The position numbers were made by a program, and so were the translations under genes. 64,000 bases of DNA from Garcia nutans (taxonomy: Eukaryota > Streptophyta > Magnoliopsida > Malpighiales > Euphorbiaceae), in NCBI GenBank assembly GCA_947685225.1, contig CANTUV010000015.1, positions 6,014,001 through 6,078,000 of the forward strand, written 5' to 3'. Below the pieces are notes generated by a model. The model ran no database searches, was not told where the DNA came from, and saw only the letters and a program-made list of their open reading frames with translations. Below, piece after piece: positions 54,701 through 64,000 of this stretch (position 1 is its first letter; each line of letters starts with the position of its first letter).

Positions 54701-56439
54701 GGCGACACTATTTGTTTGGAGAGAAATGTTTCATATACACTGATCATAAAAGTTTGAAATATTTGGGTGTCCAAATAGAGCTTAATCTTCGGTAGAGGAG
54801 ATGGTTAGAGTTGATTAAAGATTATGACTGTTTGATTGATTATCATCCAGGTAAAGCAAATGTTGTTGCTGATGCCTTGAGTCGGAAGTCTTTGGCAGGT
54901 TTCACTGTTTATTCGCTCTCGTTGCTTGTTGAGTTGAGAGCATTGCAGGCCAGTTTTGTATCTTGTGATGATGGTGCATTGTTGGCACAGTTGCAATTGA
55001 AACCAGTTTTGTTGGATCAGATTAAAGAGGCTCAGTTGGCTGATGAGAAGATTCAAAAGATTGTTTCAGATTGCCAGAATGGGAAGGGTAGAGATTTTAT
55101 TGTAAGAAATGATGGGAGTCTCTGGTTTAAGAACAGATTGTGTGTACCCGATGATGCTAATTTGAAAAGGATCATTTTGGAAGAAGCACATCAGTCAGTG
55201 TTTGCTATGCATCCGGGCAATACAAAGATGTATCATGATTTGAGACAGCATTACTGGTGGTTTGGTTTGAAGAGAGACATTGCTGAGTTTGTATCTAAAT
55301 GTCTCACCTGTCAAAAAGTAAAAGCAGAGCATCAAGTTCCAACCGGGTTGCTTCAACCTTTGTCAGTGCCTGAATGGAAATGGGAGAAAGTGACAATGGA
55401 TTTTGTGTCTGGTCTTCCATTGACACAAAGGAAACATGATGCTATTTGGGTGATTGTGGATAGATTGACTAAGACAGCTCATTTCCTTTCGGTTCAGATG
55501 AATTATTCATTAGAGAGATTAGCTGAGCTGTATATCCATGAGATTGTGAAGTTGCATGGTATCCCAATTTCTTTAGTGTCTGATCGAGATCCCCGGTTTA
55601 CTTCAAGATTTTGGAAGAGTTTGCATGGTGCTTTAGGTTCTCGATTACATTTCAGTACGGCTTTCCATCCACAGACAGATGGGCAGTCAGAGAGGGTGAT
55701 ACAGATTATCGAGGACATGTTGAGAAGCTGTGTTATTGATTTCTCTGGAAGTTGGGACAGATTTCTACCACTTATGGAGTTTGCTTAAAACAACAGTCAT
55801 CAATCCAGCATTGGTATGGCACCATTCGAAGCACTGTATGGTAGACGGTGTCGGACACCTCTTTGTTGGAGTGAACTTGGAGATGGTAAGTTGATTGGGC
55901 CTGATTTGATTCAAGAAACTGAAGAGAAAGTAAAAGTCATTCAAGGCAGGTTAAAAACAGCTTCAGACCGACAGAAGTCTTATGCAGATCTGAAAAGGAG
56001 AGACATAGAGTTTGATGTGGGAGATAAAGTATTTTTGAAAGTGTCTCCTTGGAAGAAGATCTTGAGGTTTGGTCGGAAAGGGAAATTGAGTCCTCGTTTC
56101 ATTGGACCGTATGAAGTTTTGGAAAGAGTTGGGCCAGTTGCTTATCGGCTTGCTTTACCACCTGAGTTGGATCAGATCCATAATGTATTCTATGTTTCTA
56201 TGTTGAGAAGGTACAGATCGGATCCATCTCATGTTTTGCCAATTGAATCAATCGAAGTAAGTCCCGATTTGACGGTTGAAGAGGAACCAGTTGCTATCTT
56301 AGCACGTGATGTGAAAAAGTTGAGAAACAAGAGCGTGCCATTGGTGAAAGTTCTATGGAAGAATCATGCAAAAGAAGAAGCAACTTGGGAAAGTGAGCAT
56401 ACCATGCGAGATCAGTACCCTCAGTTATTTCGGACTTGA
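51788..56439 (+). pseudogene. Gag-Pol-chromodomain of element B (frameshift and four stops)
   Basis: The ATG at 51788 (MDSHSRQSVEG) parallels element A, preceded by an acceptor ending at 51775. Gag, CCHC (CFRCGSPDHFVRDC), DPGSTHS protease, FIDD RT, RNase H, HHCC and D-D-E integrase and chromodomain tail are all recognisable, with high identity to A throughout. Damage relative to A: a one-base deletion near 53307 (end of the first open stretch at 53317), TAG at 53332-53334 where A has Trp, TAA at 54301-54303 (A has Glu), TAG at 54793-54795 (A has Gln), TAA at 55786-55788 (A has Tyr). Two of the four stops fit C-to-T or G-to-A changes. It cannot make a full polyprotein; movement would need help from another element. 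Confidence 0.95.
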
Positions 56440-56472
56440 TATCAGGTAATTTCGAGGACGAAATTTCTTTTT

Positions 56473-56485
56473 AGAGGGGGAGAAT
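56473..56485 (+). promoter_or_regulatory. Polypurine tract of element B
   Basis: AGAGGGGGAGAAT immediately before the 3' LTR, identical to A. Confidence 0.9.
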
Positions 56486-58778
56486 TGTAATATCCCCATA
56501 TATGCCCTAGAAGTTTTGAATGTTGTTGTTGTTGTTGTTGTTGTTTTAAAAATTGGATTGAATGTAGGTGTCAATTTGCAAGAGAAAAGAAATTAGAGGA
56601 AAGTGTATATGTTAATTATATTGTAATATATATAACATATAAGTTGGTCAAATGAAGAGTCAAGGGGGAAGAGATATTTATCTTGTTGAGTATGAAATTA
56701 CCTAAATGGGCTTATAAGTTAAAAGAGAGTTAGAACAAATGGTTAAGGGCATTGAGGTAATTTTCTTTTGGAAATCTCTTGGTGGAGATTTAAAGAAGAA
56801 GAGGAAGTTGACTTGATTTATTTTCTTTTCTTCTCTTTTCCTTAGTGGTGGCCGGCTCTCCAAAACCAAAGAACAAGAGTTGATTTTTGTTGTTCCAAAA
56901 TCAAGATTGAAGAGAGAATCAAGGAATCAAGTTGGAGATTTGTGGAATTCAACAACTTTGGTAAGTTCTTTTCTTTGATTTCTTTTATTCTTTTGAAGTG
57001 GTATTTGAAGTGAATTAGGGTTTGTTGATTTGATGATGAGAGGTGTTTGTGATGTGTTTTCAAGTGTTAAATTTGGTTTTAAGTTAAGAGGTTAAATAGG
57101 TGTTGTTGTTGGAAGTGGTGGATGTTGATTTTGAAAGATTATGAATGATGTTGGATTTAGGGTTTTGAAGTGGTTGTGTTTAAATGTAATGTTAATGTGT
57201 TGTTAAAGTGATTATTGTGATGATTGTGTAAGATATGTGTTTATGTTATTGATTGTATCCATTTGAATGAGATTAATGTTGTGCAAAAAGTGTGTAAATG
57301 CAATTGAGAGAGTGTTGGCTTTGGTTAGGGTGCTGTTCATGAGTGACACGGCCAAAAGTAAGGAGAGACACGGCCAAGTCATGGAAATTTTGGACGTGTT
57401 GGGTTGATTTTTGAGAGACACGGCCGTGTCCCATGCCAGTGTCTGTCACTGCCAAAATTAAGTTGAGAGACAGGGCCACAAGCTTGGCCGTGTCCCTCAA
57501 GTGTGCTGCCCGTGTCCCTCAAATGTGTTAGTTAATGTTTTTGTTCTTTGCTCTTCATGCAATGTTGTGATTCTTTAAGGGTCTCTTTGCACCTATACAT
57601 GAAAATGAACATTCTAAATACCCTTAAAACAATAATGATTCAATCAAAAGCATATGGAAGATTATAAATCTATGAACAATGTTATGTTATATACATTGTG
57701 AATGGTAATGTGATTCATGAATAATGTACCTTGAAATGTTGTAGCAATGATGATATATGTATAAAATGAGTTGAGATACAATTGTGATATGAAGCCATTG
57801 TGATTGGCTGTGATGATGAGAATTGAGAATGGAAATGATAACTAAATAATAAATGAATTGTGTGGCTAATGTGTTATTCAATTTTCAGAGTTTGTTGTTG
57901 GTGGCATGCCTAATAAGTGTAACAATCTCTTGAAGTTAGGTTGGATTGAATCCTTGAAGCCTAATTGAGATGTTACCACCCTTGAAGCTAGGTTGGGTTG
58001 GTTCTTGAAGCCAAGTTGGGTTGAAACTTAGCATGCTTTGTTCCCCTTGAAGCTTGGTTGAACCTAATCCTTGAAGCCTAGTTGGGTATATGATATTGAT
58101 AAATGTGATAACAAAACCAAAACATTAACTCTGAAAATTGAATGGCATATTAGTATGTTTTGGGCCCATGCTTGTCTTTGTTTAATGTGACTCATAAGTG
58201 GTAACATAATTGATAAATGAGGTATATGATATTGAGAAATGTGATATGTTCATATATTGTGGTTTATGGAATGTAAAGTATGTTGTTAGCTGTACATCTC
58301 TTATGTTGTTCTTTTTAATAAGGTGTGTGGCATTGCATTGCACTAAAGCATAGTATTAGCATGATTTGTCTTACTAAGCCGTTGGCTTAGCAAGATAGTG
58401 TTGATCGCGCAGGTGATAGAGTTGAACCTGAGAGCTCTTCGAGACCGAGTGAGAGTAGACACTGAAGAGTTGATTTTGGGACTTAAAGATCAGAGAAAGC
58501 TGCCAATCATGTATAACTTCTTTATGTTTTACAAAGCATTGTGTATAATGTAAATATTTTATAAATTCCGCTGCGTATTAACTAAATATATTTATATATC
58601 TATTTTGTTTTGTATTACAAATTGATTACTTAATTTCTATAATGTATAATGAGAAAGATTATAGTATCATTTAAAATGTTTTGTATGTTAATAAAATCCG
58701 TATCATCCCTATATTCAGTGCACGTATATTACATTGTGGTTGTTGTAGCATGCGTGTATTGGATGTGGGGGTGTTACA
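56486..58778 (+). repeat. Element B, 3' LTR
   Basis: 2293 bp, partner of 49335-51617. The motif island (57343-57512) is longer by 13 bp, giving one extra ggccgtgtccc half-site, an example of how such islands change in copy. Confidence 0.93.
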
Positions 58779-58783
58779 TATAC

Positions 58784-58861
58784 TAAGTATATATATTGGT
58801 TATGTACAACTTTTATATCTCCAAATACTTATTTAATTTCTCCAAAATTACGAATATGACA
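58784..58861 (-). mobile_element. Element C, left LTR, terminal segment
   Basis: Short remainder of C's left LTR to the right of B, ending aatatgaca at 58861. On the minus strand the LTR starts TGTCATATTCG here, directly after the polypurine tract. Confidence 0.75.
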
Positions 58862-61800
58862 ATTTTCTCCCCCTTAAATAATTTCGTCCTCTAAATTATC
58901 TAGTAACGTAATAAATCATCCAAATCAAAACATAATCTTAAAATCTTATATTAAATTAATCATCTCATCAATCGAATTGTCATTAGACAAAATCAGTTCA
59001 TCTCCTTAATATATATACATCATACACCTATTGCACTCAAGATATTTGATCACTTCATTATCTTAAAAGTATTATCTCATAACCTTAAATTCAAATGTTA
59101 ATAACTTTTATCTTAACACAATAATTTTACACATCTTCACTTTGATCCTAATCTTTATACAATTACCACATATTAATTTAATATCACCATTATACAACAA
59201 CAAAATCTTATTTCCTTAGTAAGATTCATTCCAATTATACTATAACTAACATTTTTCTCTTATAATTATTTGAAACTAACATAACTTAGCTCCTTTCATG
59301 TGCATATACATATCAGAACGTTGTACTATGCACATTATCATATAGCTTGATTATTCTTAATACAACAACACACATTGAATTTCAATAAATATTTATAAAC
59401 TTATTACATTTCAGATCAATTGATCTAACTATCACAATATGACCATCATAGCCTTATTCTATTCTAACCAACCTTTAGTCTATTTTAAATTCATCAATCT
59501 GTTTTTAATTCATGACAGTCAAATTTATTCTCAAATTTTAATTCTCTTCGAATTCATCATTACAAATAATATTCATTTCCCCTAGCCTCATTCACTTTAA
59601 ACGTCATTTTCATCAACTTATTCATTTTATACCACTTTCAAACACATTCAAGATAGCTCTTATGCACATTTCATAATTACTTTCATTTACCCCTTTTCTC
59701 ATATTTCTTATAGTTACCATATTTACAAAAATCATTGTTCTTACACATCATTTATAGCTTATCATATTTTCATAATTCTCTTCTATTTTTACACTATTTA
59801 TGGATTTCTACATAAGGTTATGAGTCCAACTATACCAGCCACAAATCTTGCTTGTATCTCATGAAATAAAAACTATCAATTTCACTCAATATATTTCACA
59901 GTTGTATCATCTTAAGTCCACGTCTGTAGGTTAAAAATAAACACCGCCTTCACTATAATTCTTTCTAAAATTGCTCTTATCTCGAAACTACACCCATGTC
60001 TTAATGGTCACACATCCTTGGCATTTTAAAATCATATATAAGTTCTTTAAACTCTTACTACATGAAGAGTTAACACATTTCAGCACTGATTCAAAGCAAT
60101 TTACTTTTAATAAGTTGATCATCATTAGCCTAACTCATATTTCAACAATATTATCATTATCATCTCTTACATATACACATTCGTTCATATGCTAATTTTA
60201 CACAATTTCCATTTATTGCTCTATTTCTAATCTATCTCTTATAAAAATTTTCATTTTTTTTTCACTTCCATACTTTCTTCATTAAACTTTCCTTTTCCTT
60301 ACAATCTCTTATTTATACGCATATATTTTGGGCCCAAAACACTACACAATCATCAAGTTTAGTTGTTACAATAACAATTTCACCGTCCAATACTGCTCGG
60401 GTCCAATCTCAATCTCAATTTCATCACATGACCTATCTCTACGCAGGTCAAGACCTAATTTCTCTTAGGTCTATTAATACATGCAATATCATTCTCAATA
60501 TCACTAGACAAGTAATTGTATAAGGTAGCAAACACTCGCTAACATTTTTTTTAATCATCCACATATACCTTCGTAAGTCATATTCACAATGTGACTTACT
60601 TCCACATTTTCTTACATATCACAATAGCATTCATATTGAAAAATCTCATCACACATATCATACAATTATACTCAATTCCTCTTTTACATACAACCTATAC
60701 AAAGTTAACATTTATCACCTTTCAGAGAGCATTATCATTTCTCATTCTTTAGACATTACTTAAATTATTCATCAATTCAACATATATATACACTCTGACC
60801 ACAACATAATTAACATCTTTTTTATTTAATCGCCCATTTCTTAAATAAGTTTCTTATTATATATATATATATATATTTAACACTTCATATAAATCTTAGT
60901 CACATTTCCAATGTGACATCTCTCTCACACTTTTTTTTTTCAATTATTATGCCCTTCATATCCATTTTCATTATTTCCAATTCAATTACCTAAAGTAACT
61001 CATTTTCACTTGCTTAATCATTTCTCTTTATTTCATAACAAATTTCTATATTATCATCCACATTACACCTTAGTTAGTACTTTTATAAATAATATTACTC
61101 ATTTAAAATTACTCCCATGCTTATTTAACATTAAACTATCAATATCTAAACAATCCTCATTAAAATTCTCTTACAACTCTAAATTTTCAACTTACTACTT
61201 TACTTAAACTTCATTATATTAATCTCACTTTCAAGAGCTAACATTATAAGCATTACCTATATATTAATATAACATCAAAGTACATCACTTTCATAACTAT
61301 GAAAACCCATTTCAAAAATTCAAATTCCACATAATACAACCAACAACATAAACCTCACCAAATCTCATCCACTTAGATACTTTAATTTTACATACTCAAC
61401 CCTAAATCATGCATTATTGTTCCATAATAAATAATTCGCTATCATATGTGATTTCGCTCTTTGATTTTAATTATGAACTCTTTGTTGCAAATTATTAAAA
61501 ACTCCATATTCCTTCTTCACACTTCTACCCATATGTATATAAATTTTCATATTTTTCTTCATTCATTTGTCTCATGAAATTAATTTATTACTCATGTATA
61601 CAAAATTATATGACTTCCTTAGTTTCATGTCACTCTCACTTTTAATTTTTATATTCCATACCAATTCTTTATAAAAGCTTGTACAATTTTAGCCATGTGT
61701 ACCTGACACATATATGGACTTATATTTAAAATTTTATATTTTTCCAAATTGATTTAGTATATTTAAAAATTAAATCTTCCAAAATCAGAGAATTTGTCTC

Positions 61801-62558
61801 TTTAATAATTTCTCTGGCAGCACCTGGTTGTCCATTTTTTTCAGGTATCATACCTTAATAAAAATTCATGAAATTTTAACCATATGTTATAGGGATACAA
61901 ATGATATTGGGTGTAAAGTTTCATATTTTTCTGGGTGGTTTTACCATAGCTATTAAATATGTTTCTCAATTTCTTCAGATTCTGAGTTTCTGGAACTCCT
62001 CCAACAATCTGTGTTCTTCTACCTTTCTTAATTAGTAATTCATCTTTAAAAATTATGAAATTTTATACATTAGATTCTAACATATAGAAAAACTATTCAT
62101 TAAATTTTCAAACTCACCCGATATTCCTATATTTATTTAAAAATTCGACAATATCATTTTACAGCATACCTATAAAAGTTTTTTGTAACTATCATGTCCA
62201 TTTCTCAAACTTTTTATTTCATATCTTAAATCATTTCATAAATTATTTTTCTTAATTCCACTTATTCATCAATTGAATCAACTATGAATCTTAATTTCTA
62301 ATAGAAGTTCCAAAAATTCTTAATCCATAAAGTCCAGAATGATGCTTCTACTGTGCCATTCTGATCTATATAACTCAGACGTCATGTCAACTCATATCCG
62401 TTATGCCGAACGAACATGCCACATCAAGGATCAGATAAATTGCTAGTGCCAATGCATGCATCACGATTGAAAATTATTTTTTTTAAATTCTAATTTTCTC
62501 TCTCTAACAACCCACCTAGGTCGAGAACCTCAAACCTAGGCTCTGATACCAAAATAAA
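58862..62558 (-). mobile_element. Element C internal region, non-coding
   Basis: 3.7 kb bounded by a polypurine tract (58862-58876; minus TTAAGGGGGAGAAAAT) with the conserved gaggacgaaat block beside it at 58880-58910, and by the PBS at 62539-62551. No frame longer than about 75 codons and no recognisable Gag or Pol remnant. Very AT-rich with many short CT/AT runs and a TA microsatellite near 60858-60880. Ends that match the Tekay-like elements without coding sequence suggest a large non-autonomous (LARD-like) derivative rather than a decayed autonomous copy, though extreme decay is not excluded. Confidence 0.75.
62539..62551 (-). promoter_or_regulatory. Primer-binding site of element C
   Basis: Minus strand TGGTATCAGAGCC followed by taggtttgaggttctcgacctagg, the same PBS and following bases as A and B. 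Seven bases from the LTR end at 62559. Confidence 0.9.
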
Positions 62559-63182
62559 TGTAACACCCTTATACCCTATATATGTACAATACATATTTTC
62601 AGCATATGTAAAATACGCATATACAGTATAAAAATGTCACAAATCGGTTTAATAAAAAATTTACACATTTTTGTTTTAAAATTTCAAATACTAAATATAT
62701 AAAATTAGATATTATATAAATATTATTTACCTGTAGTAACCCGAAATAACATTTTATAAGAAAATCTCTGAAAAAAATTGGCCAGAGTTTTATCAGTAAT
62801 TTGGACGTTTCCAAAATTCAACAAAACACAACCTGCATAAAACAAACACTCCAAATAAAATCAATTCACCAATTCACCAATACTTCTCAATTTCTCCATA
62901 TTTTCTCAAAATACTTATCTATAGGTTTATATATCAACATTACATTTAAATCTCATCTTAAACAAAATTATTCAAATCATTCTTTACAATTTACAATATA
63001 TACTTCAAAAACATAACATACATAATATCAAAATATACTCTAATAAAAAAAATGTACATGCTGGTAACTGGCTCTGATCTTGATGTACCCAAAAATAACT
63101 CTTCAAGCTCAATAAATACAAACCTATACCCGACTAGGTCTAGTAGAACTCTCCGGCTCTACCAAAACGTCCATGACACATG

Positions 63183-63218
63183 CGCGACAAATTACAATCA
63201 CGCTAAGCCAAAGCCTAG
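63183..63218 (-). promoter_or_regulatory. Tandem stem-loop pair in element C right LTR
   Basis: Minus strand: CTAGGC, loop TTTG, GCTTAG (63203-63218; one G-U pair), then CGTGA ... TCGCG (63183-63202; one U-G pair). The wobbles pair only in the sense RNA. The left LTR keeps the first hairpin at 2-17. Confidence 0.6.
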
Positions 63219-63267
63219 TGGTACAAACTTTGATAACAATATAGTCCAAATGAAATGTCAATGCACA

Positions 63268-63309
63268 ACACACACACACAAACACACACACATATATATA
63301 TATATATAT
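63268..63309. repeat. CA/TA microsatellite
   Basis: (CA)n with one interruption, followed by (TA)n. At the matching place in the other LTR (about 67-83) only a short remnant exists, so it expanded or shrank after insertion of C. Confidence 0.9.
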
Positions 63310-64000
63310 CACAACTCATAACATTATATCTCATTATATTGCTCAATTGTATCACAATTCATAATTCACATTAAAGCAAAGACAAGCATGGGGCCAAAAA
63401 GGATCTAATATACTATTCAAATTTCAGAGTTACTGCTTTTATCCATAATGATACCATGTGTCTAGCCCCGTAGGCAATATATCCATGGATAATGTAACAG
63501 CCCCAGTCTCTTGGACCTCAACCCGGCTAGACCCTTAGGCCCCAGTATCTTAGTCCTCAACCCGGCTAGATTGCTACAGTTTTTGAGGCTTACGACCCAG
63601 TCTTTTCACCCCAAAAATATCATATTTATCAGCTGGCCTAACTTACAACCCAGTCTTTTAGCCATTCCAGCATTTAGCCCGTAGGCAATCATAAGCATGC
63701 CGCCAAATCCAAAACTCTGAAAATTGAATAACATACTAGGCACACAATTTATTCATATTTCTCATTATCAAATTCTTTCATAATTCCTTTATCAAAATTT
63801 TTCTCATTTTCTCATGATCAAACTAGACACATTGCCTTATTATATCATCTTTTTCTCATTTTTTTTATTTATTCAATTTTCTCATTATTAATCTCTTTCT
63901 CATTGTCACATATTCAATCTAGGCACATTGCCTTATTTTCACATTTTTCTCACTTTTCTCATTTTTTTTCATTTTTATCAATATCAATTCATTTCATTAT

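Larger units (their letters stand above)
49335..58778 (+). mobile_element. Element B: Tekay-like chromovirus with broken ORF (parent)
   Basis: Complete element, TSD tatac at 49330-49334 and 58779-58783, inserted in C's left LTR. 5' LTR 49335-51617 (2283 bp), 3' LTR 56486-58778 (2293 bp); the 10-bp difference comes from a 13-bp gain in the 3' copy and a 3-bp microsatellite loss. About 18 substitutions by eye. PBS 51625-51637, polypurine tract 56473-56485. Same plan and closely similar protein to A. Confidence 0.95.
62559..64000 (-). mobile_element. Element C, right (5') LTR, partial
   Basis: Begins tgtaacaccctt on the plus strand (LTR end ...AAGGGTGTTACA on the minus strand) and leaves the window. 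From 63202 it matches the window start. Joining the left segments gives a full LTR of roughly 3.45 kb, so about 2 kb lies beyond the window. Contains the stem-loop pair at 63183-63218. Confidence 0.88.

Noticed and set aside
60840..60890. Possible origin or matrix-attachment signal in TA-rich sequence
   Set aside because: A plain TA microsatellite in an AT-rich non-coding interior; nothing specific supports a function.
1..64000. CRISPR array, bacterial operon or phage content
   Set aside because: No regular spacers, no ribosome-binding-site pattern, and all coding sequence is plant retrotransposon-like with spliceosomal introns nearby.

Overview
This window is plant nuclear DNA made entirely of LTR retrotransposons. 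I found no host gene, tRNA, rRNA or CRISPR array. Evidence for a plant: Ty3/gypsy polyproteins of plant-only lineages (Tekay/Del-like chromovirus, CRM-like chromovirus, Tat, Athila), primer-binding sites for plant-type tRNA primers, GT-AG introns, and captured plant-only domains (plant mobile domain; DUF7745-like). The species cannot be told from sequence alone. The setting looks like heterochromatin.

The layout is one nested stack up to four levels deep, and most boundaries are fixed by exact 5-bp target-site duplications (TSDs). Element C (minus strand, oldest) occupies both window edges. Its left LTR is 1-1818 + 48417-49334 + 58784-58861, its coding-free interior is 58862-62558, and its right LTR is 62559 to beyond 64000. 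Element D (minus, Tat lineage, TSD ccatt, 1819-48411) and element B (plus, Tekay-like, TSD tatac, 49335-58778) are both inserted in C's left LTR. D is split by A (plus, Tekay-like, TSD gcggg, 1829-11583), by E (plus, solo LTR, TSD gtatc, 19618-22033) and by F (plus, 5'-truncated CRM-like chromovirus, 24931-43048). F is split by G (minus, Athila-like, TSD tttgc, 26559-38872) and by H (minus, solo LTR, TSD ttggg, 39920-43004).

Coding capacity: A has one uninterrupted 1544-codon gag-pol-chromodomain frame and LTRs in which I see only one substitution, so it may be competent for movement. B has the same plan but carries one frameshift and four stops. G has open gag and env-like frames and a broken pol. 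D and F are decayed. D also carries two antisense genes with introns between integrase and its 3' LTR.

Most interesting structure: (1) a pair of adjacent stem-loops kept in the LTRs of A, B, C, E and H, whose pairing is preserved by compensatory changes and by G-U wobbles that work only in the sense RNA; (2) a conserved 5' splice site in these LTRs, with an acceptor just upstream of the gag ATG in A and B, suggesting a spliced leader; (3) five foldback units with covarying stems in and after an antisense gene of D; (4) islands of palindromic GC-rich motifs, one type shared by the unrelated Athila and Tekay-like elements; (5) C, a non-coding LTR element with LTRs of about 3.5 kb.
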